Positions 22,280-33,855 of a stretch of 64,000 nt of DNA are shown piece by piece. A program made the position numbers and the translations under genes. Location of the stretch: contig NC_134398.1 of assembly GCF_050003625.1 (NCBI RefSeq), positions 197,539,700 through 197,603,699 on the forward strand, read 5' to 3'. Position 1 is the stretch's first letter. Each line of letters opens with the position of its first letter. This DNA comes from Haematobia irritans (lineage: Eukaryota > Arthropoda > Insecta > Diptera > Muscidae). Under the pieces are notes generated by a model. That model was not told the DNA's origin. It saw nothing but the letters and a program-made list of their open reading frames with translations, and did no database searches.

Positions 22280-24815
22280 ACATAAGAGGTACTTAACAAA
22301 TTTCTGTAGAAAAAAAAATTTAATGTTGACAAAATTTCCTACAGAAATTTCCTACAGACAAATAAAAAATTAATTAAATTTAAAATTAAAATAAAATTTT
22401 GTCAACATTTTCTATAAAAATAAAGTTTTGATAAAATTTTCTATAGAAATAAAATTTTGACAAAATTTTCTATAGAAATAAAATTTTGACAAAATTTTCT
22501 ATAGAAACAAAATTTTGACAAAATTTTCTATAGAAATAAAATTTTGACAAAATTTTCAATAAAAATAAAATTTTGTCAAAATTTTCTATAGAAATAAAAT
22601 TTTGACAATATTTTGTATAGTAATAAAATTTTGACAACATTTTCTATAGAAATACAATTTTGTCAAAATTTTCTATAGAAATAAAATTTTGTCAAAATTT
22701 TCTATAGAAATCAAATTTTGACAACATTTTCTATAGAAATAAAATTTTGACAAAATATTCTATAGAAATAAAATTTTGACATTTCCTGTAGAAATAAAAT
22801 GTTGATAAAATTTTCTATAGAAATAAAATGTTGACACAATTTTTTGTAGAAATAAAATTTTCTATAAAAATAAAATTTTGACAAAATTTTCTATAGAAAT
22901 AAAATTTTGACAACATTTTCTATAGAAATAAAATTTTGTCAAAATTTTCTATAGAAATAAAATTTTGACAAAATTTTCAATAGAAATAAAATTTTGTCAA
23001 AATTTTCTATAGAAATAAAATTTTGACAAAATTTTCTATAGAAATAAAATTTTGACAATATTTTCTATAGAAATAAAATTTTGACAAAATTTTCTATAGA
23101 AATAAAATTTTGACAAAATTTCCTGTAGAAATAAAATGTTGACAAAATTTTCTATAGAAATAAGATTTTGTCAATATTTTCTATAGAAATAAACTTTTGA
23201 CAATATTTTCTGTAGAAATAAAATTTTGACAAAATTTCCTATAGAAATAAAATGTTGACAAAATTTCCTATAGAAACAAAATTTTGAAAAAATTTCCTAT
23301 AGAAATAAAATTTTGACAAAATTTTTTATAGAAATAAAATTTTGACAAATTTTCTATAGAAATAAAATTTTGACAAAATTTTCAATAGAAATAAAATTTT
23401 GTCAAAATTTTCTATAGAAATAAAAGTTTGTCACTATTTTCTATAGAAATAAAATTTTGTCAAAATTTTCTATAGAAATAAAATTTTGACAAAATTTTCT
23501 ATAGAAATAAAATTTTGACAAAATTTTTAATAGAAATAAAATTTTGTCAAAATTTTCTATAGAAATAAAATTTTGACAAAATTTTCTATAGAAATAAAAT
23601 TTTGACAATATTTTCTATAGAAATAAAATTTTGACAAAATTTTCTATAGAAATAAAATTTTGACAAAATTTCCTGTAGAAATAAAATGTTGACAAAATTT
23701 TCTATAGAAATAAGATTTTGTCAATATTTTCTATAGAAATAAACTTTTGACAATATTTTCTGTAGAAATAAAATTTTGACAAAATTTCCTATAGAAATAA
23801 AATGTTGACAAAATTTCCTATAGAAACAAAATTTTGAAAAAATTTCCTATAGAAATAAAATTTTGACAAAATTTTTTATAGAAATAAAATTTTGACAAAT
23901 TTTCTATAGAAATAAAATTTTGACAAAATTTTCAATAGAAATAAAATTTTGTCAAAATTTTCTATAGAAATAAAAGTTTGTCACTATTTTCTATAGAAAT
24001 AAAATTTTGTCAAAATTTTCTATAGAAATAAAATTTTGACAAAATTTTCTATAGAAATAAAATTTTGACAAAATTTTTAATAGAAATAAAATTTTGTCAA
24101 AATTTTCTATAGAAATAAAATTTTGACAAAATTTTCTATAGAAATAAAATGTTGACACATTTTTTTATAGAAATAAAATTTTCTATAAAAATAAAATTTT
24201 GACAAAATTTTCTATAGAAATAAAATTTTGACAAAATTTTCTATAGAAATAAAATTTTGACAAAATTTTCTATAGAAATAAAATTTTGACAAAATTTTCT
24301 ATAGAAATAAAATTTTGACGATATTTTCTATAGAAATAAAATTTTGACAAAAATTTTCTATAGAAATAACATTTTTACAAAATTTTCTATAGAAATAAAA
24401 TGTTGACACAAGTTTTTATAGAAATAAAAATTTCTATAAAAATAAAATTTTGACAAAATTTTCTATAGAAATAAAATTTTGACAACATTTTCTTTAGAAA
24501 TAAAATTTTGTCAAAATTTTCTATAGAAATAAAATTTTGACAAAATTTTCTATAGAAATAAAATTTTGAAAAAATTTTAAATAGAAATAAAATTTTCTGT
24601 AAAAATAAAATTGTGACAAAATTTTCTATAGAAATAAAATTTTGACAACATTTTCTATATACATAAGATTTTTACGAAATTTTCTATAGAAATAAAATTT
24701 TGACAAAATTTTCTATAGAAGTAAAATTTTGACCAAATTTTCTAAAGAAATAAAATTGTGACAAAATATTTTATAGAAATAAAATTTTTACAAAATTTTC
24801 TATAGTAACAAAACG
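22280..24815. repeat. 29-bp minisatellite array, main block with higher-order repeat
   Basis: The largest and most homogeneous array, about 85 monomers of TTTTCTATAGAAATAAAA plus TTTTGACAAAA. Variants include GTCAAAA for GACAAAA, CCTGTAG or CCTATAG for CTATAG, and AATGTTG for AATTTTG. A block of 550 bp (19 monomers) recurs in tandem: the variant string around 23121 reappears at 23671, and that around 23521 at 24071. The array stops in unique sequence at about 24815. Confidence 0.95.
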
Positions 24816-25284
24816 TATTCAACGTATTATCAAGGACGGCGTGGACAACCAACTCAAAAGGAGGTCACATCTCTCATTGGACGATTGGATATGGTGTACG
24901 AATAGATGTCATATTTTTCTATGGTACTGTGCCATGGTATCATTGTATTTAGCACTTTATTGATAATGAATTGCCTGTCATTTGTCAGCTATTGAAGCGG
25001 AACGAAAATTGGAGAAAACCTCACTTCCACATTCCCATGGAATGGCTTTTGCGGATTGGGATGTGGATGTGGCTCTGCTGTACATACTTTAACTGTGTAA
25101 TTGAATTGATATTTGTGTGAAGACAGTAATGCTAACAAGAATTTCTATAATTTCCGAATATGGGTGATAAGCACAGATTAAGAATAGGATTCTTTTTATT
25201 TATGTAAGTTAGAGAAATTTGAAAAAAAAAATTTTTATTAAGTTTTTCAGGCTAAGTCGTCCACATGCTGATATATTCCCATTT
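24816..25284. other. unrecognised low-repeat DNA
   Basis: Non-repetitive sequence with somewhat higher complexity (for example CAAGGACGGCGTGGACAACC near 24832). No coding frame or RNA gene recognised. Confidence 0.45.
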
Positions 25285-26616
25285 CGTTAATAACAAGTAC
25301 TTGAGTTCGGCTGATCTGAATCTTAAATTTCCATCACCATGAATCATATTCCCCTTGGAAATGTATAGAATTTCAGGAGTATTTGATGATACTCTCCCAA
25401 GTGTATCGATTCAAATGATACTTTTACCGAAGATAAATTCAAAGTATCTACATGGGGACTTCATCACATTCTGGAAAATTTTGACTTGAGCGTCAAACGG
25501 GCTAGAAAATCCAATGAATTAAAGCCTCCCATATAATTTGAAATCTAAATTCGATAAATTTTTAACCGCATGAGCACGAGAAATAAAATCGGGAATTTCT
25601 TCTTCTAGTTTCGGACAACTTCAAAGACCAGTACGCATTCTATATCTTAAAAAATTAAATCGGGAGACCGGTTCATTTCGATATAAACCCCACAGATCTT
25701 TTTGAACATAAAATACCTCTAGATTTAAAATTTTGGGAGTTTGGTCTTTATGGATGCAATACCAAATCATGGACCAATATACACCAGTACAATTATTTCT
25801 GGATTACATCTAGATTTCCATTGTGAGACATTTTTGATAAAACTTGCGGGTGGGTGCTATACCAAAACATGAACCGATACGCCATATTCGGAACATCTAT
25901 TTGTGGACCTAAAGTGTAGAAGCCCATAATGATAAATCGGGAGCCATCGTGGTTCAATGGTTAGCATGTCCGCCTTGCATACACAGGGTCGTGGGTTTGA
26001 TTCCTGCTTCAACCGAACAGCAAAAAGTTTTTCAGCGGTGGATTATACCACCTCAGTAATGCTGGTGACATTTCTGAGGGTTTCAAAGCTTCTCTAAGTG
26101 GTTTCACTGCATTGTGGAACGCCGTTCGGACTCGGCTATAAAAAGGAGAACCCTTGTCATTGAGCTTAGCATGGAATCGGGCAGCACTCAGTGATAAGAG
26201 AGAAGATCATCAATGTGGTATCACAATGGACTGAATAGTGAGTGGGCGGCCACCTAACCTAATGATAAATCGTGAGATCGGTCCATATGGGGGCTATACC
26301 AAAGCATGGATTGATATACAACATGAAACACGTATTTGTGCATCTAAGATACCTCGATAGATCGGTTTATATGGAGGCTACAAAACTTGGACCGATATTC
26401 CCCATTTGAGAACTTGACGTGATTACAGTGGACAGACAGACGGTTAGGCGGACATAGTTATATCGTCTTTCAATTTCTCCCTGATCAAGAATATATTTAT
26501 ATACTTTATGTAGGAAATGGATATTCCGATGTGTTAAAAACCGAATGACAAACTTATTATGCCATCCCCCATCATGGTAAATATGCCATCCCCCATCTAT
26601 GGCGGTGGGTATAAAA
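25285..26616 (+). mobile_element. mini-me/DINE-1-like element, subfamily B, interrupted by a SINE
   Basis: A degenerate left end AACAAGTACTTGAGTTCGG, then AATCTTAAATTTCCATCACC, then subfamily-B monomers (GGGAGATCGGTCCATATGGG type) and a GACAGACAGACGG tract at 26430. The right end is ATGGCGGTGGGTATAAAAAG. A SINE lies at 25944-26259. Confidence 0.7.
25944..26259 (+). mobile_element. tRNA-derived SINE, copy 3
   Basis: The head CATCGTGGTTCAATGGTTAG, B box GGTTTGATTCC, body, and a short tail CACCTAACC. A 17-bp target duplication (TAATGATAAATCGGGAG at 25927-25943 versus one mismatch at 26260-26276) flanks it inside a mini-me monomer. Confidence 0.9.
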
Positions 26617-27571
26617 AGGACGTTATGAGGTACGATGATTTCACTGGCCAACACCAACAGTGACACTTGTTAGTCAGACTTGGATTATCGTTTGCTCAAA
26701 TGTGTTAGGCCCTTGGCTTTATTTTCATCTCTTATAACATTATTTTAGAATTTTTGTTGTTGAAATTTTGGAATAAAGTTTCCAACAAATTAATTTCCAT
26801 TTCATCTCACCGTAAATCATATAAAATATGTCTGCAGAAATATTTGCTTTTCTAATCGCAATAGTTCATAAATCAAGAAACTTCAATAAGTTATCAAATA
26901 ACAATCACAACAAAGGGGATTACACACAAAAATATTGGAGAGAGTTTCAAAATTTTGCTACAATTTTACCTTATGCCAAATGCCAAAAAAGAAGCAAAAT
27001 ATTCCCTTTAAAAAGGCTATGCTACTATGGGAAGTTACTTCTTCCTCAATGTTTCACAATAACTGAATGCAAAATGAGACGAAACAAATGAAACAAACCA
27101 TTGAACGAATGGCATGAGAAATGGAGGGAATTTTACAAATGGTTAGAGGAATATGCTCAATTTGATATTTTCGAATAATAAAATCAATATGTGCTGTAAA
27201 TTGCAGTCTATTCATGTGTTTGTGGTGATTGCTATGGCATCGTTTTAACTCCCAATGCCCTGCAACCATTCTTATGTTTCTAATAACATTTTTGGGGTTT
27301 CAGTTCAGAAATATGCTGAAGGATATACTAAGTGAGGGGTTACAAAAAGTGAAGCAGAATCGAAATATAAATAGTTTTTATGTCATATTTCTCTCCCTCT
27401 CTCTATTGTAGTTGTATTCCCAATAAACTACTATGGGTTGAAGAAAGGTTAAATAACAGGATGAAATACTAAGAAACGTCGCCAGCATTGCTGAGAGGAA
27501 AAAAACGCCGATAAACTTTTGATTGCTTAGCCGAAAATGGAAGGATGTGGTTCCTATATACCTAGAATCCA
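26617..27571. other. unrecognised low-repeat DNA
   Basis: Low-repeat AT-rich sequence. Frames of 60-99 codons occur on both strands but show no recognisable domain, and they overlap each other. I do not call a gene. Confidence 0.45.
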
Positions 27572-27959
27572 AACACAGAAAAAACTCTGTTGTAAAACTG
27601 ATGCTAAAATGAACTAATAATTTTTTTTTTGCAAACATTTTATTTTGGTTTAGTTTATTTTTAAAATTTTGTAAGAAGTTTTCCCCAGCCCAACGATGTT
27701 TTCTTAAAAATTTTATGAACTAAATGGCAGTAAAATTTTAATGACATACAAATTAGTTTAATTCTAACTAATTATTATTGTTAGTTCATTTTGTTTCTTC
27801 TTGAGAAAGATGCATTTCGTAAATGATAATTGAAAATCAAAAAATGTCCGAAAATTTTCGTTAATTTAATGAATTTCAAAATTTAGAATAAAATTAGTTC
27901 AATTTTCGCACGAGATAGTTCATTTTTCCCATAATATAGTTTACTTTTTTTTTTTGTGT
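27572..27959. mobile_element. putative ACACAGAAAAAA-ended MITE
   Basis: The left end AACACAGAAAAAACTCTG pairs loosely with the right end ACTTTTTTTTTTTGTGTC. The body is AT-rich with TTAGTTCATTTT-type inverted words. No clear target duplication, no protein. Confidence 0.4.
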
Positions 27960-28477
27960 CCAGTAGTACGTATATAGATTATCACAGTTTTGTGGATAGT
28001 ATTTGGAAAGGTTTGTGTATTATTCCACTGCGATTTGGTTGCACTTCGTGTTCCCCACTAGTTTTGTATAGTTCACAAGTTTTCGGCCAATGACCGCACT
28101 CCAATTCCTAATGGCGTTTATCATAAACGAAGCCACATACTCGGTTTTTGTTTTGCGTTAAATGTCTCTGTTTTTCGTTCTCCTTTTGACACGAGTTACT
28201 TCGTCCAGCGATGCTCTTAGTCATCTAAAAAATCACTTTCCTTCTTCTGGCAGTGACACTCTTTCCCGTTTTCTCAGGGCCTGTAAAATAAGCAATGGTT
28301 TGGTTATTCAAAATTAAATTTGTCGGAATACGGGAAAGTCCGGAAGCAATTTGCAACCCATTCGGACATTGGCGAAGCAGGAGCCATTGCACCATCATTG
28401 TGAAAGACCAGAAGAAGACGAGATTCAGGTATGTGTCTTTGGCAATAATGCTCAGGGCCTACCCCTGAGCACGGTTT
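27960..28477. other. unrecognised low-repeat DNA
   Basis: No repeat monomers. At 28435-28490 the segment GTCTTTGGCAATAATGCTCAG followed by CACGGTTTCCCAGTT appears, duplicated at 31.95 and 32.58 kb next to arrays. It is therefore part of a local segmental duplication or a boundary of the array element. Confidence 0.45.
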
Positions 28478-29113
28478 CCCAGTTTGTAGACTTCTACCAA
28501 AAATGGTAGTTTTTTTGCAAAATATTCCTCTACAACTTCATAAATTTTCAATAAAAAATAACATTTTGACAAAATTTTCTATAAAAATAAAATTTTGACA
28601 AAAACTTCTCTGGAAATAAAATTTTGACAAAATTTTCTATAGAAATAAAATTTTGAAAAATTTTTCTAGTGAAATAATATTTTGGAATAAAATTTTGAAA
28701 AAATTTCTATATTTTCTATAAATTTTTATTTAGTAGTTTTTTTTGCAAAATATTCCTCTATAACTTCATAAATTTTCAATAAATATAAAATTTTGACAAA
28801 ATTTTCTATAAAAATAAAATTTTGACAAAAACTTCTCTGGAAATAAAATTTTGACAAAATTTTCTATAGAAATAAAATTTTGACAAATTGTTCTATAGAA
28901 ATAATATTTTGGAATAAAATTTTGACAAAATTTCTATATTTTCTATAAATTTTTGCAAAATTTTCTATAGGAATATAATTTTTTAAAAAAATGTCTATAA
29001 AAATACAATATTGAAAAAATTTTCTATAAAAATATAATTTTGACAAACTTTTCTGTATATTCTATACATTTTTTTCAAAATTTTCTATAGAAATAATATA
29101 TTGTCAAAAAATC
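28478..29113. repeat. 29-bp array element with left boundary and tandem duplication
   Basis: Left boundary CACGGTTTCCCAGTTTGTAG, then TTCTACCAAAAATGGTAG and diverged monomers. A ~230-bp unit containing TTTTTGCAAAATATTCCTCT and ACTTCTCTGGAAATAAAATT occurs twice in tandem (about 28508 and 28738). Confidence 0.85.
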
Positions 29114-29899
29114 AAAGTAAACAAGTATATACAGCACTAAGTTCGGCCGGGCCGAATCTTAAATACCCACCACCGTGAACCAAATATTAGGGTTTCCTTT
29201 GAAATTTCAGGAGGGCTTGAGGAATTGAGGACACTTCCCGAAGATAAATTTAAAGATTTCAACTATGAGGACTATATCAGATTCTGGATTTATAAGAACC
29301 ATTTTTGTTTGAGTTTTAGAGGAATCATTAACATTTCTTGTAAGTGTGCAAGAAAATTATAAAATAACGTCTTGATTTGAAATCTTAAATCTGTAGAAGT
29401 AAAATCTGGAAATTTTACATTGAGATTCAAGCAATTTTCATGATCAGTGCGCCTTCTACACCCTCAAGAAGTGAAGTTGGTCTATATGGAGTCATTACCA
29501 AATGGACCGATAAAAACTTAATCCGATGCACGTTTTTGTGAGCCTAAAATACCAGAATATTTACAATTTCAGGCAAATCAGATAAAAACTACGGTTTCTA
29601 GAAGCACAAGAAGTAAAATCGGGAAATCGGTCTATATGGGGGATATACCAAAATATGGACCGATACTCACCATTTTCGGCACACCTTTTTATGGTCCTAA
29701 AATACCTCTAGATTTCAGACAAATTGGATAAAAACTACGGTTTCTATAAACCCAAGACCCCAAATCGGGAGGTCGTTTTATATGGGGACCATACCAAAAC
29801 ATAGACCGATACTCACAATTTTTGGCACACGTATTTGTGGTCCTACAATACCTCTAGATTTCCAATTTCAGGTAAATTGAATAAAAACTGCGGTTTCTA

Positions 29900-30831
29900 A
29901 AGGGTGATTCTTTTGAGGTTAGGATTTTCATGCATTAGTATTTGACAGATCACGTGGGATTTCAGACATGGTGTCAAAGAGAAAGATGCTCAGTATGCTT
30001 TGACATTTCATCATGAATAGACTTACGATCTGCCACAACGTCGAATTTTCAGTGAATGGGCCCTAGAAAAGTTGGCAGAAAATCCGCTTTTTTATCGACA
30101 AATTTTGTTCAGCGATGAGGCTCATTTCTGGTTGAATGGCTACGTAAATAAGCAAAATTGCCGCATTTGGAGTGAAGAGCAACCAGAAGCCGTTCAAGAA
30201 CTGCCCATGCATCCCGAAAAATGCACTGTTTGGTGTGGTTTGTACGCTGGTGGAATCATTGGACCGTATTTTTTCAAAGATGCTGTTGGACGCAACGTTA
30301 CGGTGAATGGCGATCGCTATCGTTCGATGCTAACAAACTTTTTGTTGCCAAAAATGGAAGAACTGAACTTGGTTGACATGTGGTTTCAACAAGATGGCGC
30401 TACATGCCACACAGCTCGCGATTCTATGGCCATTTTGAGGGAAAACTTCGGAGAACAATTCATCTCAAGAAATGGACCGGTAAGTTGGCCACCAAGATCA
30501 TGCGATTTGACGCCTTTAGACTATTTTTTGTGGGGCTACGTCAAGTCTAAAGTCTACAGAAATAAGCCAGCAACTATTCCAGCTTTGGAAGACAACATTT
30601 CCGAAGAAATTCGGGCTATTCCGGCCGAAATGCTCGAAAAAGTTGCCCAAAATTGGACTTTCCGAATGGACCACCTAAGACGCAGCCGCGGTCAACATTT
30701 AAATGAAATTATCTTCAAAAAGTAAATGTCATGGACCAATCTAACGTTTCAAATAAAGAACCGATGAGATTTTGCAAATTTTATGCGTTTTTTTAAAAAA
30801 AAAGTTATCAAGCTCTTAACAAATCACCCTT
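29900..30831 (+). mobile_element. DD41D Tc1/mariner transposon, internally deleted copy 1 (932 bp)
   Basis: Termini AAGGGTGATTC... and ...AATCACCCTT, with duplicated TA at 29898-29899 and 30832-30833. Compared with the 1,305-bp copy at 61 kb, 372 bp are missing: sequence passes from GACTTAC straight to GATCTGCC, with a 2-bp AC microhomology. The start codon leader is thereby put out of frame with the catalytic domain. Otherwise it appears identical to the other copies apart from a T/A run near the right end, so it is recent. Confidence 0.92.
30072..30725 (+). CDS. transposase catalytic domain fragment (DD41D), 217 aa
   Basis: Catalytic half of a Tc1/mariner-superfamily DDD transposase. It opens at an internal Met (MAENPLFYRQ). 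Motifs in order: FSDEAHFW (first Asp), NKQNCRIW, TVWCGLYAGGIIGPYFF, FQQDGATCHTA (second Asp) and WPPRSCDLTPLDYFLWGYV (third Asp). Counting from the second Asp to the Asp of PLDYF leaves 41 residues between them, the DD41D (rosa-like) signature. The frame is open to the natural stop at 30725. The helix-turn-helix domain is deleted, so binding of its own ends is not expected. Its translation is identical to those at 35.4 and 61.5 kb over this span. Confidence 0.88.
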   Translation: MAENPLFYRQILFSDEAHFWLNGYVNKQNCRIWSEEQPEAVQELPMHPEKCTVWCGLYAGGIIGPYFFKDAVGRNVTVNGDRYRSMLTNFLLPKMEELNLVDMWFQQDGATCHTARDSMAILRENFGEQFISRNGPVSWPPRSCDLTPLDYFLWGYVKSKVYRNKPATIPALEDNISEEIRAIPAEMLEKVAQNWTFRMDHLRRSRGQHLNEIIFKK

Positions 30832-31474
30832 TATAAGCCCAAGAAGTAAAATCGGGAGATCGGTCTATATGGGGGCTATACCAAAATATGGACCGATACT
30901 CAAAATTTTTGGCACACGTATTTGTGGTCTTATAATACCTCTTGATTTCCAATTTCAGGTAAATAGAATAAAAACGGCAGTTTTTATAAGCCCAAGAAGT
31001 AAAATCGGGAGATCGGTCTATATGGGGGCTATACCAAAACATGGACCGATACTCACCATTTTTGGCACACCTCTTTACGGGCATAAAATACCTCTAGATT
31101 TCAAATTTCAGGCAAATTGGATAAAAACTACGATTTCTATAAGCCCAAGACCCCAAATCGGGAGGTCGCTTTATATGGGGACTATATCAAAACCTGGACC
31201 GATATAGCCCATCTTCGAACTTGACCTGCCTGCAGACAAAAGACGAGTTTGTGCAAAATTTCAGCACGATTGCTTCATTATTGAAGACTGTAGCGTGATT
31301 ACAACAGACAGACAGACAGACGGACGGACGGACATCGTTATATCGTCTTAGAATTTCTCCCTGATCAAGAATATATATACTTTATATAGTCGGAAATCGA
31401 TATTTCGATGCGTTACAAACGGAATGACAAACTTATTATACCCCCGTCACCATTCTATGGTGGTGGGTATAAAA

Positions 31475-33525
31475 ATTAGTCTGGAAATAAAATTTTCTAT
31501 AGAAAAAAATTTTGTCAAAATTTTCTATAGAAATAATATTTTGGAATAAAATCTTGACAAAATTTCTATATTTTCTATAAATTTTTGCAAAATTTCTATA
31601 CAAATAAAATTTTTTATAAAAATTTCTATAAAAATACAATTTTGACAAAATTTTCTATAAAAAATAATATTTTCACGGTGTCTTTGGTAAATTTTGACAA
31701 AAATTTCTCTGGAAATAAAATTTTGACAAAATTTTCTATAGAAATAAAATTTTGACAAATTTTCTATAGAAATAAAATGTTAACAGATTTTCTATAGAAA
31801 TAAAATTTTCTATAGAAATAAAATTTTTTTCTATAGAAATAATAGTTTCTATAAATGTTTGCAAAATTTTCTAAGAGATTATAATTTTTTAAAAAATTTT
31901 CTATAAAAAATAAAATTTTTGCAAAATTTTCTATATTTCCTGTAAATTTTTCACGGTGTCTTTGGCAATAATGCTCAGCACGGTTTCCCAGTTGGTAGAC
32001 TTCTACCTACAATGGTAGTTTTTTGCAAAATATTTTGACAAATTTTCTATAGAAATAAAATTTCGAAAAATTTTCTATAGAAATTAAATTTTGTCAAACT
32101 TTTCTATAGAAATAATAGTTTCTATAAATGTTTGCTAAATTTTCTAAAGGATTATAATTTTGTAAAAAAATTTCTATCAAAATACAATTTTGACAAAATT
32201 TTCTATAAAAAATAAAATTTTCTATATTTCCTATATTTTTTTTTTAATTTTTCTAAAGAAATAATGTTTTGGCAAAAATTCTAAGTACTAAAATTTTAAA
32301 AAATTTTTCTATATATTCTATAATTCTTTTTTCAAAATTTTCTATAGAAATAATATTTTGTCAAAAATTCAAATAAAAAATATATCTGGAAATAAAATTT
32401 TGACAAAATTTTCTATAGAAATAAAATTTTGTCAAAATTTTCTATAGAAATAATATTTTGGAATAAAATTTTGACAAAATTTCTATATTTTCTATAAATT
32501 TTTGCAAAATTTTCTATACAAATAAAATTTTCTATAAAAATAAAAGTTCGACACAATTTTCTATAAAAAATAATATTTACACGGTGTCCTTGGCAACAAT
32601 GCTCAGCACGGTTTCCCAGTTGGTAGACTTCAACCAAAAATAGTAGTTTTTTGCAAAATATTCCTCTCCAACTTCATAAATTTTCTATAGAAATTTAATT
32701 TTGACAAAAATTTCTCTGGAAATAAAATTTTGACAAAATTTTCTATTGAAAATAGAAATACACGATAGAAGGCATAAGCCGGCTATCATGTATTTTTTTC
32801 GGAAGGTTCAAGTGTGGTTCATTGTTGGGTTTAATGAACTGCCTGAATATAATCTGATAATTGGTTGATAGTTTTGCTATCTTTCTATAAAATTTCTATA
32901 AAAATACAATTTTGACAAAATTTTCTATCAAAAATAAAGTTTTCTATATTTCCTATAAATTTTTTCAAAATTTTCTAAAGAAATAATATTTTGGCAAAAA
33001 TTTTAAGTAATACAATTTTGACAACATTTTCTATAAAAATATAATTTTGACAAAATTTTCTATAAAAATACAATTATGACAAGATTTTCTATATATTCTA
33101 TATATTTTTTTTCAAAATTTTCTATAGAAGTAATATGTTGTCAAAAATTCAAATTAAACAATTTCTCTGGAAAAAAAAATTTCACAAAATTTTCTATAGA
33201 AATAAAATTTTGAAAAATTTTCTATAGAAATAATATTTTGGAATAACATTTTGAAAAAATTTCTATATTTTCTATAAACTTTAGCAAAATTTTCTATAAA
33301 AATGAAATTATTTACAATTTTACAATTTAATACAATTTTGACAAAATTTTCTATAAAAAATAATATTTTCACAAAATTTTCTATATATTCTATAATTTTT
33401 TTTCTTAAAAATTTGCTATAGAAATAACATTTTGCTAAATAATATTTATTTTTTTGTTTAGTAGTTTTTGGTAAAATTTTCTCAAATTTGGGTAGATGAT
33501 TTTTGGCTAAAGTGACAACCAAGCC
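31475..33525. repeat. diverged 29-bp arrays, composite block
   Basis: Old, indel-rich monomers. Boundaries CACGGTGTCTTTGGCAATAA / CACGGTTTCCCAGTTGGTAG recur inside it at about 31955 and 32582, so it is made of at least two or three array elements or segmental duplicates. It ends TTTGGGTAGATGATTTTTGG then AGTGACAACC at ~33515. A fragment of the 66-bp-inverted-repeat MITE is embedded at about 32755-32885. Confidence 0.85.
32755..32885 (-). mobile_element. fragment of the long-inverted-repeat MITE
   Basis: Contains CATAAGCCGGCTATCATG, TTTTTTTCGGAAGGTTCAAG and GATAATTGGTTGATAGTTTT, all shared with the element at 59.7-60.16 kb and its relative at 62.46 kb. The inverted repeats themselves are missing. 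Confidence 0.7.
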
Positions 33526-33855
33526 CTTGAGCCGATCTAGCCATATCCGTCTGCCTGCCCGTCCGTTTTTCCGTCAGTATATGAACACATTTCTGTGACC
33601 AAAGTCTGATTGCAGTTTTAGTCCTATATTTTTTAAAGAAATCGGTTCACATCAAGATATAACACCCACATATATATCTTTCGCTCGAGATGTACTTATT
33701 GACCCCAGAAGCTAGAGTTCTATTTTGATTTGCTTTAAATTTTGTAAAAAAAAAGTTCAATTAATAAAGTCGTAAGGTGTGCAATATTTGGTGGGGCTGG
33801 CTATATAATATAGTAATCTCCGCCAGATTTTAGACTTTCCTTACTTGTTTTTTCT
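33526..33855 (-). mobile_element. mini-me element fragment (subfamily C)
   Basis: A CCGTCTGCCTGCCCGTCCGT proto-microsatellite at 33548-33570, one degenerate monomer with ACATATATATCTTTCGC, and a terminal TATAATATAGTAATCTCCGC followed by CTTTCCTTACTTGTTTTTT. The interior is largely deleted. Confidence 0.65.

Larger units (their letters stand above)
29114..31474 (+). mobile_element. mini-me/DINE-1-like element, subfamily B, with DD41D insertion
   Basis: The left end ACAAGTATATACAGCACTAAG, a TTCGGCC-G-GGCCGAA stem, and AAATACCCACCACCGTGAAC are clear. Monomers of ~153 bp contain AAAATCGGGAGATCGGTCTA and GCACACCTCTTTA. A (GACA/GGAC)n tract lies at 31302-31335. The right end is CACCATTCTATGG, TGGTGGGTATAAAAA. 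A DD41D transposon at 29900-30831 splits a monomer at TTTCTA|TAAGCCC; unsplit monomers at about 31135 and 55590 read TTTCTATAAGCCC. Confidence 0.85.

Noticed and set aside
22280..24815. Regular ~29-bp repeats resembling a CRISPR array
   Set aside because: Monomers are directly adjacent, with no unique spacers, no cas genes, and the context is clearly an insect genome.
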